Shown: positions 53,032 to 61,385, counted from the stretch's first letter. The stretch is 64,000 nucleotides of DNA from Parablautia intestinalis (GCA_003612395.1 RAYQ01000011.1:110192-174191), one strand, 5' to 3'. Program-made: numbers and translations. The notes: generated from the letters alone by a model not told the origin.

Positions 53032-53532
53032 TCATTCCCCGGCGTTTCTCATGTCAAATTTGTAGCCGACACCTAACACGGTTTTGATGTAAGTTGGGTT
53101 CTTGCTGTCCGGCTCTATCTTTTTCCGCAAGTTGCAAATCACGGTAGAAATGCTTGACTGACAGCTATCGCTATCCATGTTCCAAACGGCTTCAAAAATT
53201 TGTGTGCGTGTGAGGACAATACCGGGATTGGAAGCAAGGAGAACAAGGGTGCTGTATTCAAGACGGGTAAGGTTTATGTCCTTTCCGTCTTGAAGTACCC
53301 GGCGTTGGTGCTGTCTGATTTCAAGTCCCGGAAATGATAAGACAGGAGTAGATGCAGGCTGAACAGTTTCGAGCTGTATATTATCAGCGAGAGAAGCAAT
53401 GATTTTTTCAACTGCTTTTTCTTCTGTGTCATTGTATGTAAGTATTAGTATTTTTCCTATGTTATTACCTCCACCTTGCGCTTTTTCGGTATGGATAAGC
53501 TTCAAAGTTATTGCCTTGTTTTCTGTTTCCAC
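53032..53532 (-). CDS. Orphan OmpR-type winged-helix regulator without receiver
   Basis: 166 aa. The C-terminal half is a complete trans_reg_C winged helix (NLTRLEYSTLVLLASNPGIV; SISTVICNLRKKIEPDSK; YIKTVLGVGYKFDM). The N-terminal 70 residues (KILILTYNDTEEKAVEKIIA) do not contain a recognisable phospho-receiver Asp pocket. The start at 53532 overlaps the end of the MATE gene by 25 bases, so the two are co-transcribed. It may regulate that exporter without phosphorylation. Confidence 0.75.
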   Translation of the reverse strand: METENKAITLKLIHTEKAQGGGNNIGKILILTYNDTEEKAVEKIIASLADNIQLETVQPASTPVLSFPGLEIRQHQRRVLQDGKDINLTRLEYSTLVLLASNPGIVLTRTQIFEAVWNMDSDSCQSSISTVICNLRKKIEPDSKNPTYIKTVLGVGYKFDMRNAGE

Positions 53533-54848
53533 TTGCCGCTTTTATATCGCCATAATGAGAAAAGTGCAGTACAAAGCCATGTGAGAGCAGTTGTCCACCA
53601 TATCCCCCATTGACCGATAAAAGGGATATTTGTTAATGCAAAGACAAACACAAGCCGACAGACGACTTCTAAAATACCATTTGCCATAGAATAGGCAGAG
53701 TCGCCAGTTCCATTCAACAGATAACGGAGTATTTGGGACATACCCAATGCCATAAAAAATATACTTGTGATATGAATACCTGTCACGGCATTTTCAATAA
53801 TGGCTGTATCAGATACAAACATATTCATTACCAAATATCCAAATATCCAAAAAACCAAAAGCAGAATGAGCGAATAGGAAGCGCATATTTTTAATGAGGA
53901 AATCAGTCCTTGCTTTATCCGTTCTGTTTTTCCTGCCCCGATATTTTGTCCTGTATAGGTTGCAATCGCCGTACCTAATGCCGTAAAAGGTTGTTGGATT
54001 AGGTTTTCGATTTGGCTTGTTGCTGCAAATGCCCCTATTACACTTGTTCCAAACCCATTGATTACCCATTGTAAGATACTGCTTGACAGATAAATCAATG
54101 AATATTGAAAGCCCATTGGAATACAGATTTTAAGAATTTGCCCTACAATGTTGCGGTCAAACTTGGCTTCCTTGATTGCCCTTTGGAAATAAGAATATTT
54201 CTTTATGGCATAAACAAAACATAAAATGCCTGCTATTCCCTGCGCTAACAGGGAAGCAACAGCAGTTCCCGCTACACCCGTATGGAAGATTAGGACAAAT
54301 ACTAAATCAAATATGATATTCAGTATGCTGCAAGTTGCCAAAAAAATAATCGGTGTTTTTGCGTCCCCCAATGAGCGCAGTATGCTAAACGGTATGTAAT
54401 AAATGATTACGAAAATAAGACCGCCCAAAGATACCGACATATAATTTACTGCGTCCTCTAATAAGGAAACAGGGGTGTTTAACAGGAGCAGTAGTGGTCT
54501 TGTAATCAGCAATGCAAAAGCTGATATAATCAAGGTGCTTACAATGCTTATCATTGTTCCGTTCCGTATGGCAAGGGCTGTACCCGCTTCATCATTTGCC
54601 CCGAAAAATTGGGAAACAACAATTCCTGAACCAATGGCAATGCCTAAGCAGAGTGAGGTAAATACCATTGAAACAGAGCCAGTTGCGCCTACCGAAGCAA
54701 AGGCGTCTGCGCCGATTAAATGTCCTACAATTATTCTGTCTACAATGATAAATGACTGTTGTAAAATAGTTCCGAACATAAGCGGAATGGCAAATGACAA
54801 AAGTAATCTTGTCGGATTGCCGGTTGTCATATTTGTTTGTTTACTCAT
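53508..54848 (-). CDS. IME1 cargo MATE-family efflux transporter
   Basis: 446 aa, MSKQTNMTTGNPTRLLLSFA after AAGGGAGTTAAAAG. Two homologous halves of six membrane segments: IPLMFGTILQQSFIIVDRII and ICIPMGFQYSLIYLSSSILQ. It is closer to DinF/MepA-type than to the chromosomal MATE at 10185. As cargo next to yjdF and regulators it suggests a resistance function against toxic aromatic or cationic compounds, which is inference. Confidence 0.92.
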   Translation of the reverse strand: MSKQTNMTTGNPTRLLLSFAIPLMFGTILQQSFIIVDRIIVGHLIGADAFASVGATGSVSMVFTSLCLGIAIGSGIVVSQFFGANDEAGTALAIRNGTMISIVSTLIISAFALLITRPLLLLLNTPVSLLEDAVNYMSVSLGGLIFVIIYYIPFSILRSLGDAKTPIIFLATCSILNIIFDLVFVLIFHTGVAGTAVASLLAQGIAGILCFVYAIKKYSYFQRAIKEAKFDRNIVGQILKICIPMGFQYSLIYLSSSILQWVINGFGTSVIGAFAATSQIENLIQQPFTALGTAIATYTGQNIGAGKTERIKQGLISSLKICASYSLILLLVFWIFGYLVMNMFVSDTAIIENAVTGIHITSIFFMALGMSQILRYLLNGTGDSAYSMANGILEVVCRLVFVFALTNIPFIGQWGIWWTTALTWLCTALFSLWRYKSGKWKQKTRQ

Positions 54849-54941
54849 TTTCTTTTAACTCCCTTCTTTTGACATATTCCAGTATAAGTATTTTTGTAAA
54901 CAAACAAAGGGCAGAAAATAGTTATAATTGTTCTTTCCGAC

Positions 54942-54976
54942 AAAAAAAGAGCCTTACCCTTTTATTGGGTAAAGCC
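54942..54976 (-). terminator. Terminator of the CD3324-like gene
   Basis: Minus strand: GGCTTTACCC, loop AATAAAA, GGGTAAGGCT, then a T-run (54948-54942). The stem overlaps the end of the gene. Confidence 0.8.
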
Positions 54977-55240
54977 CTGCAAATTTGATTTTATGATTTT
55001 GCGAATGGTATCATAGGATAGGTGGAAGCGTTCGCAGATTTCATCAATACTCATGCCTTTATGGTGCAGATTGATAATATCCATGTTTCTTCGCTCATAA
55101 TACTGATTAGAACCGCTTTCGCTGCCCCATGATTTTTTACTTTCCATAGATGGAACGTATAGTAATTGTCCGTTTACATATGCGGATAATTCCTTTAGAA
55201 GCTCCGTAGGAAGCACATCTGCTGCATTGATATATTTCAT
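54962..55240 (-). CDS. CD3324-like/Mor-type HTH protein
   Basis: 92 aa from ATG 55240 (MKYINAADVLPTELLKELSA) after TAAAGGACGG; the frame extends to 55309. YVNGQLLYVPSMESKKSWGS is the family hallmark (Tyr-rich strand before a basic linker). A C-terminal HTH follows: MDIINLHHKGMSIDEICERF, HLSYDTIRKII. These small regulators resemble the Mor transcription activator. It lies upstream of the MATE operon on the same strand, behind its own terminator. Confidence 0.8.
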   Translation of the reverse strand: MKYINAADVLPTELLKELSAYVNGQLLYVPSMESKKSWGSESGSNQYYERRNMDIINLHHKGMSIDEICERFHLSYDTIRKIIKSNLQGFTQ

Positions 55241-55496
55241 TATATTATTCCGTCCTTTACTTAATTTTCTTAAATAAAGTGCAGAACCAGCAGATAATGC
55301 AACTTTCATTTAACCCATACAGATCGTTGCATTTCTACTATTCTGCATGGGAATATTCACTATCTGAACAATTTCTGTTATTATAGTCCACTACCAAACA
55401 CCTCCTTTGGTACATCAAAAGCCTATGTGATAAAGACTGATACAGTATATCAAAGATTTGTGGAAAAGTCTATATAGTTGCGGTTTTCTTTTACGG

Positions 55497-55563
55497 TTTT
55501 TCCTTAATGAATATTTATAGACATGGTGCTAGCACCATGTAATTTAGAGCAGATAAGGAAAAT
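55497..55563. repeat. Nested palindromic module, copy 1
   Basis: Outer arms TTTTTCCTTA (55497-55506) and TAAGGAAAAT (55554-55563) enclose the perfect 20-bp palindrome ACATGGTGCTAGCACCATGT (55521-55540). The same layout is repeated at 56177-56240, on the other side of yjdF. Confidence 0.85.
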
Positions 55564-55639
55564 GATAATATGAAAAATTGCAGTTATGAGGATTGCCATA
55601 TTTTTGTGGAAAAATGGGCGTTTATGTGGTAATATATAG

Positions 55640-55755
55640 AGGCAAAGATAAAAACACAACGCAAGACAATCTTGTAGAACCGGTAGGTAGTCCGGTCGCA
55701 CCATTTCGGTGTAAGTAGCCCTCCCTCCTTAGGGTCGTCCGTTCTTTGTTCATTA
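55640..55755 (+). promoter_or_regulatory. Probable yjdF riboswitch (azaaromatic-sensing RNA)
   Basis: The leader directly upstream of the YjdF-family gene contains CAACGCAAGACAATCTTG, ACCGGTAGGTAGTCCGGT, GCACCATTTCGGTG and a CCCTCCCTCC/TAGGG segment before AAGGAGG at 55765. ACCGG/CCGGT and CACC/GGTG stems are clear. The position and conserved GTAGGTAG block agree with the yjdF RNA motif, known to bind azaaromatic compounds and control translation. Covariance-model confirmation was not possible. Confidence 0.6.
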
Positions 55756-55778
55756 CAATATTTTAAGGAGGAATTGTC

Positions 55779-56153
55779 ATGGACAAAGTTTCGGGAAAAC
55801 TGACAGTATTTTTTGAGGAACCGTTTTGGGTGGGAGTGTTTGAACGTGTATCAGACGGAAAGCTATCTGCGTGTAAGGTTACGTTTGGAGCAGAACCAAA
55901 AGACTATGAGGTTTATGAGTTTGTTTTGAAAAATTACTATCGGTTACGATTTAGTCCGGCTGTGGTAACTGATGTAAAAGAAACTGGTCGCAATCCTAAA
56001 CGGGTACAACGTGAAGTGCGGAAACAGGTACAGAATATCGGGATAGGAACAAAATCGCAACAGGCTTTAAAATTACAGCAGGAGCAGTTGAAAACTGAAC
56101 GCAAGATTGTGAGCCGAGAACAGCGGGAAGCAGAAGAGGAAAGAAAAGCATAG
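55779..56153 (+). CDS. yjdF: YjdF family protein (DUF2992)
   Basis: 124 aa, MDKVSGKLTVFFEEPFWVGV, then FERVSDGKLSACKVTFGAEP, YEFVLKNYYRLRFSPAV, and a basic helical tail (RNPKRVQREVRKQVQNIGIG, KTERKIVSREQREAEEER). This is the whole YjdF (DUF2992) pattern, with strong AAGGAGG. YjdF's function is unknown; it is linked to responses to toxic azaaromatics through its riboswitch. It is flanked by two copies of a palindromic module. Confidence 0.88.
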   Translation: MDKVSGKLTVFFEEPFWVGVFERVSDGKLSACKVTFGAEPKDYEVYEFVLKNYYRLRFSPAVVTDVKETGRNPKRVQREVRKQVQNIGIGTKSQQALKLQQEQLKTERKIVSREQREAEEERKA

Positions 56154-56176
56154 GTGTAGGTAGCATTGCCCCCCTA

Positions 56177-56240
56177 TTTTTCCTTATGTGTAGTATTTAC
56201 ATGGTGCAAACACCATGTTACGCATACATCTAAGGAAAAA
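56177..56240. repeat. Nested palindromic module, copy 2
   Basis: TTTTTCCTTA (56177-56186) and TAAGGAAAAA (56231-56240) enclose ACATGGTG CAAA CACCATGT (56199-56218). It is homologous to the module at 55497-55563. Confidence 0.85.
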
Positions 56241-56368
56241 TGGACGTTTTTTTATGTTTTTCTGACATATATTTTTAATTTGTGAGAGTTTATTATAATA
56301 ATGTCCGTTGACATATGTATTGGTGCAATCTGAAAACTGAATTATTTCAAAAGAGGAGAGAATAGGAA

Positions 56369-58933
56369 ATGGATGTTGTGGTTTCAAATGTAGGATGTAG
56401 TATTTTGGCATCATTTATTTATGACATTAGTAAGGTTTGTTTGGGAAAATTCATTGTAAAAAGCGAGGAACTTTCGATAAAAAAAGTAGAAGAATTGCTT
56501 AGAGAAAGTCTTGATAGTAAATTTGAAACACTATATATGTCTGGAGAATTTAATTCTTTTATTCAAGCTCCTTTTTTTAAAGATACGATTGAAAATTATA
56601 TCATATATAAAGTGACTGGGAATTGTGAAGGCAATATTCGCAAAATTAAGAAGAATACAAATTTAATTGTAGAGAAGGATATTATTGATTTTTTGTCTGA
56701 TTATCTTATTCAGAAGTATGATACAAATGTCTTAAGTGTGCCTTCAAAGACGCTTATACGACAATTTTTTGAAAGCTATTTTAAATTCGCAACAAATTAT
56801 ATTTTGTCTTTTTTTAAAGATAAAGACAAAATGAATATATATTTTATTAATAAAAGGATAGATTTGGCACAGGAAAGCATTTTACTAAGGCTTAATGAAA
56901 CGATTGAAATAATAAATCGTACGATGGAATGTGAAATTATTCCTGCTAAAGATGTATATGGTGATTATGTGAAAGAATATCATAATATACTTAAAACCAA
57001 TAATTCAAGAGCACATGTATATCTTTTGGATACATTTGATTTTTCAGAGTTTTATGTGCCGCCTTTTTTAAGACATCTTTCTCCAGAACAAGAAGTGGAA
57101 GATCATATTAATTGGATACGACGAGATTATTTATTGTATTCGAAACATCAGACCGAGATTGGGATAGCAGATTGTTTTGATGATTGGAAGTATATTTTTG
57201 ATTGTAATAGCATAGTATATGTTACAGGAGGGGCAGGCTATGGTAAATCCTTATTTCTAAAAAAAATTATAAATGACTTCTGCAATATAAATATATTGAA
57301 TAGTTCAGAATATTTAGTTGTTTATGGAGATTTGAAGTCTTTTTATACAGAAAGCAGTCAACCTATTTCGGTAGTAAAGTTTTTGCAGAATAGTATGGTT
57401 AAAGAAACATTGATGGACGAAAAATTTTTTTCGGTTGATATGATAGAATATTATATAAAAATGGGGAGATGTTTATTATTATTTGATGCTTTAGATGAGG
57501 TGGAGCGAGAAAAGAGAGAAGATTTACATAAGAGGATAATTGCTTATTTTAAAAATCAGAATCCAAATAATAAAATATGTATTACCTCTCGAAATAGAGG
57601 ATTTATTCCAGAAAAGGATGTGGAGGTTTTTGATATTTTGCCTTTAGATAGAATCCAGATAGAGTCTTATGTAGATAATATTATTAAGCTAGGACGATTT
57701 GATGCTAAAGATAAGGAAACATTTCTTGAACAATCAAGTATTTTGGTAGATAAAGGTTTTTTAAATAGTTTTTTAGTATTATCGTTGTTGCTCAATATAT
57801 ATAAAGCAGAAAGAGAGCTTCCAGAAAATAAGATGGAACTATATCAAAAATGTTTTGATTATATAGCATATAGAAGAGAGAAAGAAAAAACAAAGGCAAA
57901 ATTTGATTGGAATTTAATTTCGTGCATGATGAAAGACAACACATTTATGGAATTGGCTAGAATGTGTTTTCCCAATAATAGTGATATTGGGAAAAATGAA
58001 ATTGTTGATATGTTATGTAAGACATATAGGGGGAAATATAATTCGGATGTTGAAACTGAACGGGCAGCAGAACATTTTTTATTATTTTGTTCAGATAGAA
58101 CAGAATTATTTGTGCCAGCGGCAGGTGAGGATAGATTCAAATTTTTTCACAGATCCTTTTTTGAATACTTTTATTCGCAGTATATTTTTTTAAGAATAAG
58201 GGATGTAGCAGATGTGTATGAGTCATTACAACAGTTTGATGTAGATTCGGAAGTTTTTGAGTTGACTCTTGCCATGATGAAGCAGAAGGATGAACCAAGA
58301 TATCAAGAATTAATGGAGTATATGTTTATTAAAATGGAGGAGGAAACACAGGGAAATAGAAGAAGCCTAAATGCATTTAATATATTAACCCTAGGAATGC
58401 AAGTGGTTGATGATAATATATATTTGCATAAATATATTAATTATTTATTGCAAAATAGAGAAGTGATAGTTAAAAACATTGAACAGATTCCTAATCAACA
58501 GATTATATATAGTGTTATAGTTAATGACGACAATTTTGTTCAACAAATTATTAAAGTATTTGGAGATAATGCGAAATTACGAGTTATAGAAAATTTTTTA
58601 GAACAGCTTTCAGAGGTTGGACAAATAATCAATAGAAAAGAATTCGATGGACTTCCTAGCGAGGAAAAACAAAACTATATAAGACATAGATTTTATGTTG
58701 GATATGGAAATTATTTTTATTTACGATTATACATTAAATATGCTGATTGGAAGGATTTATTGTCAGAGCTATCAAAAAGTGATTTAGAGGCATTGTTATT
58801 GAAATGTAAAGTTCCTAAAAAGGCAAGGGAAAGGGATATGAAATTATATAATAAGTATCAAACATTAGGAGAAGAAACCAAAAAAATGTTTCAAGATATA
58901 ATATCACATAACCCATATAGATTAAAAAAATAA
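56369..58933 (+). CDS. NACHT-domain STAND NTPase, probable anti-phage protein
   Basis: 854 aa, starting after AGAGGAGAGAATAGG. N-terminal region (1-230) is helical and of unrecognised type, a possible effector or sensor. NACHT module: Walker A GGAGYGKSLF (287-296), Walker B CLLLFDALDEVE (368-379) with the paired DxxDE acidic residues typical of NACHT, sensor ITSRNRGF (405-412), and FKFFHRSFFEYFYSQY (590-605), the winged-helix/ARC signature. The C-terminal 250 residues are helical with no LRR, TPR or WD repeats. Bacterial NACHT proteins are NLR-like phage-defence ATPases. It is strongly AT-rich compared with neighbours, indicating separate acquisition. Confidence 0.82.
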   Translation: MDVVVSNVGCSILASFIYDISKVCLGKFIVKSEELSIKKVEELLRESLDSKFETLYMSGEFNSFIQAPFFKDTIENYIIYKVTGNCEGNIRKIKKNTNLIVEKDIIDFLSDYLIQKYDTNVLSVPSKTLIRQFFESYFKFATNYILSFFKDKDKMNIYFINKRIDLAQESILLRLNETIEIINRTMECEIIPAKDVYGDYVKEYHNILKTNNSRAHVYLLDTFDFSEFYVPPFLRHLSPEQEVEDHINWIRRDYLLYSKHQTEIGIADCFDDWKYIFDCNSIVYVTGGAGYGKSLFLKKIINDFCNINILNSSEYLVVYGDLKSFYTESSQPISVVKFLQNSMVKETLMDEKFFSVDMIEYYIKMGRCLLLFDALDEVEREKREDLHKRIIAYFKNQNPNNKICITSRNRGFIPEKDVEVFDILPLDRIQIESYVDNIIKLGRFDAKDKETFLEQSSILVDKGFLNSFLVLSLLLNIYKAERELPENKMELYQKCFDYIAYRREKEKTKAKFDWNLISCMMKDNTFMELARMCFPNNSDIGKNEIVDMLCKTYRGKYNSDVETERAAEHFLLFCSDRTELFVPAAGEDRFKFFHRSFFEYFYSQYIFLRIRDVADVYESLQQFDVDSEVFELTLAMMKQKDEPRYQELMEYMFIKMEEETQGNRRSLNAFNILTLGMQVVDDNIYLHKYINYLLQNREVIVKNIEQIPNQQIIYSVIVNDDNFVQQIIKVFGDNAKLRVIENFLEQLSEVGQIINRKEFDGLPSEEKQNYIRHRFYVGYGNYFYLRLYIKYADWKDLLSELSKSDLEALLLKCKVPKKARERDMKLYNKYQTLGEETKKMFQDIISHNPYRLKK

Positions 58934-59093
58934 AATCTGAAAGGATATTTTTACATTGTTTTGTTTCAAAACTACTTGTCGTAATTGCTGAACTATGTAT
59001 AATGTATGTATGGCAACATTTTGGCAACAGAAAATCAGCAAGCCATAATAAATGATGTAATTGATGTAAAAATGGGCGTGTATTTGCATAAAA

Positions 59094-59113
59094 CTTAAAC
59101 AAAAATAGCTAAG
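59094..59113. promoter_or_regulatory. Dyad operator-like site at the right end of IME1
   Basis: CTTAAACAAAAATAGCTAAG: the same CTTAA-N10-TTAAG pattern as the three sites in the xis control region. It lies 19 bases before the right att core, so the XRE or Xis protein may bind near the recombination site. Confidence 0.5.
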
Positions 59114-59152
59114 AAAAACAAAGAACACGCCGAGTTCGAATAGTAAACAGAG

Positions 59153-59193
59153 AGCCGGGAAGCCGCATAAACAGAGGACTTTCCGGCTTTTTA
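59153..59193 (+). terminator. Intrinsic terminator behind the att site
   Basis: AGCCGGGAAG (59153-59162) pairs with CTTTCCGGCT (59179-59188) including one G-U, followed by TTTTTAT. It shields the chromosomal or IME1 side from IME2, or was the original guaA terminator. Confidence 0.8.
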
Positions 59194-59203
59194 TATGGGG
59201 CGT

Positions 59204-59220
59204 GATACCTTTTTGATACC
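59204..59220 (+). repeat. Left integrase-arm-like repeats of IME2
   Basis: GATACCTTTTTGATACC: two GATACC units 11 bases apart, positioned like the GGCAAC pair of IME1 but with a different sequence, consistent with a different integrase specificity. Confidence 0.55.
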
Positions 59221-59254
59221 TGAATTAGTAAATAGTGAAAAGTGAAATGGCTAT

Positions 59255-60226
59255 TTAGTGTTTAGGAATTAAATCTTCCAGTGATGCCCATGTGCAATTA
59301 TCACTATTTAACGGATGAGAGTTAAAATAGAAATTTGCGATTAGCGAGTGCAATGTGTTTTCGTATAAACTATTGTAATATTTTGTAACAGAAGTAATTA
59401 ATTCGAGAACATAGTTAAAATAAGACTGGATAATCTGTGGGGTTAAAAATATTAAATTTCCTTCTATCATTGATGCGATTTTTGTGTAAGTTTGAGTGTT
59501 TCTAAATTTTTTATCTATCATACCATTATTGTGTACAATAGTATTTCTGATTTCAACAATATCAAGAAGATTATTCCAACAATCACAAGATATTAAATTT
59601 CGTAGGTCTATATCTAATGCTTTTTTATAATGGTTATTTGCCTTTCCTATGTTCATAAAATCGTTACCCGTGCTTTTTTTGATAATACTATCAAAATATT
59701 TATTTTTGGTATTTTGAAAAGTAAGATAAACAAGGCAAACAAAAAACTCTCGTAGAGAAACTTCAATAATTGAGGTGATTTCAATTAATTCTAATTGATA
59801 AATATCATAACTCAATAATTTTAAATCTTTTTCTGATGATAATTCTTTTAATTTTTCAAGACCGCTTTGATGAAAATGGCGTATACGTATTAAACGACTT
59901 ATTTGAAAAAAAGCATTGTCAGAAGCAGATTTTTTGCCACAAGAAGTACAATAATTTAAGGAATCTCCCAAAGAAATAGTTCCCTCTAAAATCCAGATGT
60001 TCATGTTTCCGCAATAAGGACAGCATATTTGAACAAGTTTTACTTTATGACGACGCATATTAGTAAAAAACTTCTCTTTACATAAAGGAGATTTATTTTT
60101 GCTTATACAATAATTTGAATAAAATGAATAATAATAACTCTTCATATATTCTATATGAGATTCAGAAAATCCTGAAATAAATGAATTATCTATTAAATGA
60201 TATATTTCAGTATGGTTTTTTGACAT
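59255..60226 (-). CDS. Zinc-ribbon protein with HEPN-type motif, possible RNase effector
   Basis: 323 aa from ATG 60226 (MSKNHTEIYHLIDNSFISGF) after AAGAGGGAAAA; the frame to 60343 overlaps the XRE gene. A zinc ribbon is seen at Cys69/72 and Cys93/96 (CPYCGN.. CTSCGKK). The C-terminal helical domain contains VEIRNTIVHNNG, an R-x4-H motif (Arg227, His232) typical of HEPN ribonucleases and HEPN-like binding domains. The gene is AT-rich and follows the XRE gene by 19 bases. A defence or toxin role is inferred; a non-catalytic HEPN is possible. Confidence 0.55.
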   Translation of the reverse strand: MSKNHTEIYHLIDNSFISGFSESHIEYMKSYYYSFYSNYCISKNKSPLCKEKFFTNMRRHKVKLVQICCPYCGNMNIWILEGTISLGDSLNYCTSCGKKSASDNAFFQISRLIRIRHFHQSGLEKLKELSSEKDLKLLSYDIYQLELIEITSIIEVSLREFFVCLVYLTFQNTKNKYFDSIIKKSTGNDFMNIGKANNHYKKALDIDLRNLISCDCWNNLLDIVEIRNTIVHNNGMIDKKFRNTQTYTKIASMIEGNLIFLTPQIIQSYFNYVLELITSVTKYYNSLYENTLHSLIANFYFNSHPLNSDNCTWASLEDLIPKH

Positions 60227-60245
60227 AAAATTTTCCCTCTTACTT

Positions 60246-60818
60246 TTAAGAAGATGCTCTCCATTTGTAACTATTATTTTTCTTATCATTCCCTTTTTCA
60301 TCAACGCTACTACTCGTAGCAGGCCAGTTGATTTTCCATTCAAAATACTCGTCCTCTGAAATCTCTCCGCTTTTTAACTGCTCTTTCCGCAGACACCACT
60401 CCCGCATGAAATCATTGACTAAACCGTACTCTAGCCATATACCCACTGGGGCATGAGCAGGCCAGTCATCATTGTCATAGTAACGCACCGACTTATCATC
60501 AGAAGCGTTGCATTTGCCGGGATTGCGAACAAGCTGAAATAAATGGATCGTGCTGCGGTCATCTTCATCAAGCCAAAGGAATGTAAGCATAATATCTTCG
60601 GCACAACCGGGAGTGACGCCAATAAAATGAATATAATTGACGTTCAATATCTTTGCCATTTCCATTAAAGTGTTGTTTTTGGGAACACGATAGCCAGATT
60701 CATACTGTGCGATACGAACATCAGCATTACGTTCCTCATATCCCAATTTCAAGCCTAATTCACGCTGTGTCAAGCCCCGGAACGTGCGTATTCTCTTTAT
60801 CCGTTCTCCTAATACCAT
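60246..60818 (-). CDS. IME2 XRE-family regulator
   Basis: 190 aa (MVLGERIKRIRTFRGLTQRE), with start at 60818 preferred over 60824 for spacing from AAAGGA. HTH: GLTQRELGLKLGY... NADVRIAQYESGYRVPKNNT. The C-terminal region with CLRKEQLKSGEISEDEYFEW parallels the LEQGEITKEEYDQW stretch of the IME1 regulator. It is upstream of, and probably co-transcribed with, the HEPN-like gene. Confidence 0.85.
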   Translation of the reverse strand: MVLGERIKRIRTFRGLTQRELGLKLGYEERNADVRIAQYESGYRVPKNNTLMEMAKILNVNYIHFIGVTPGCAEDIMLTFLWLDEDDRSTIHLFQLVRNPGKCNASDDKSVRYYDNDDWPAHAPVGIWLEYGLVNDFMREWCLRKEQLKSGEISEDEYFEWKINWPATSSSVDEKGNDKKNNSYKWRASS

Positions 60819-60840
60819 AGTCATGTGTCCTTTCTGAAAA

Positions 60841-61347
60841 TTAGAGTGATTGTTTTGAAATTATCATGTTACACCTGCTCCACAACTCGTCTTTATAGGA
60901 AAATACATCTTTGTCAATATTTCTTTCAGCAAAGCCGACTTTTTCATAACATTGCTTTGCTAATACGTTTTCACTGAAAACATTTAGTTGAACCGCTTTT
61001 GCGCCGGTTATCTGAAAGGCGAATTGCAGAGACAGATTCAGCATTTCTTTTCCGTAACCTTTTCCACGTTTGGTTTTATCAACAATAACAAATTTAAGAA
61101 AACCAATATTGTCTGCTGTATTGACAGAATAACAGAAGAAGCCTACTGCCTGTCCGCTGTTTTCAGTTGCGACATAAGCACTGTCCGTCCAGTCCATTGC
61201 ATTTTTCTCTAATAAATCATGGAAAGATTTTTGTGTCATGGGGTATGGCAAAAGGTTTGCACACCAAAAAGCATGAGTTCTTTCGTCATCAATCCATTTT
61301 GATACATATTCGTAATCTTTGCTTGATATATACGGTCGGATTCTCAT
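60841..61347 (-). CDS. GNAT-family N-acetyltransferase
   Basis: 168 aa, MRIRPYISSKDYEYVSKWID after AAAGGACA. The acetyl-CoA-binding motif A is FVIVDKTKRGKGYGKEMLNL (R/Q-x2-G-x-G/A), then VQLNVFSENVLAKQCYEKVG, the RimJ/RimL-like motif B. Substrate unknown. It is a cargo gene between the XRE regulator and a second, broken GNAT gene. Confidence 0.9.
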   Translation of the reverse strand: MRIRPYISSKDYEYVSKWIDDERTHAFWCANLLPYPMTQKSFHDLLEKNAMDWTDSAYVATENSGQAVGFFCYSVNTADNIGFLKFVIVDKTKRGKGYGKEMLNLSLQFAFQITGAKAVQLNVFSENVLAKQCYEKVGFAERNIDKDVFSYKDELWSRCNMIISKQSL

Positions 61348-61385
61348 AAATGGAATGTCCTTTCTCCAATTTATTTATAAATTTG

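Larger units (their letters stand above)
47039..59139 (+). mobile_element. IME1: integrative mobilizable element in the 3' end of guaA
   Basis: Bounded by direct repeats GAGTTCGA(G/A)T at 47039 (guaA codons GAG TTC GAG TGA) and 59132 (GAG TTC GAA TAG). It carries XRE regulator, Xis, tyrosine integrase (frameshifted), MobC-like, RepA-like ATPase, oriT-like hairpins, MobV relaxase and cargo: orphan winged helix, MATE, CD3324-like, yjdF, NACHT. It has no conjugation (VirB4/T4SS) genes, hence mobilizable. The left end has GGCAAC repeats 11 bases apart (47111, 47122); the right end has the same pair (59012, 59023). It is about 12.1 kb. Confidence 0.85.

Noticed and set aside
53032..58933. Conjugative (ICE) rather than mobilizable status for IME1
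   Set aside because: No VirB4, VirD4, VirB6 or other mating-pore gene was seen anywhere between the att sites.
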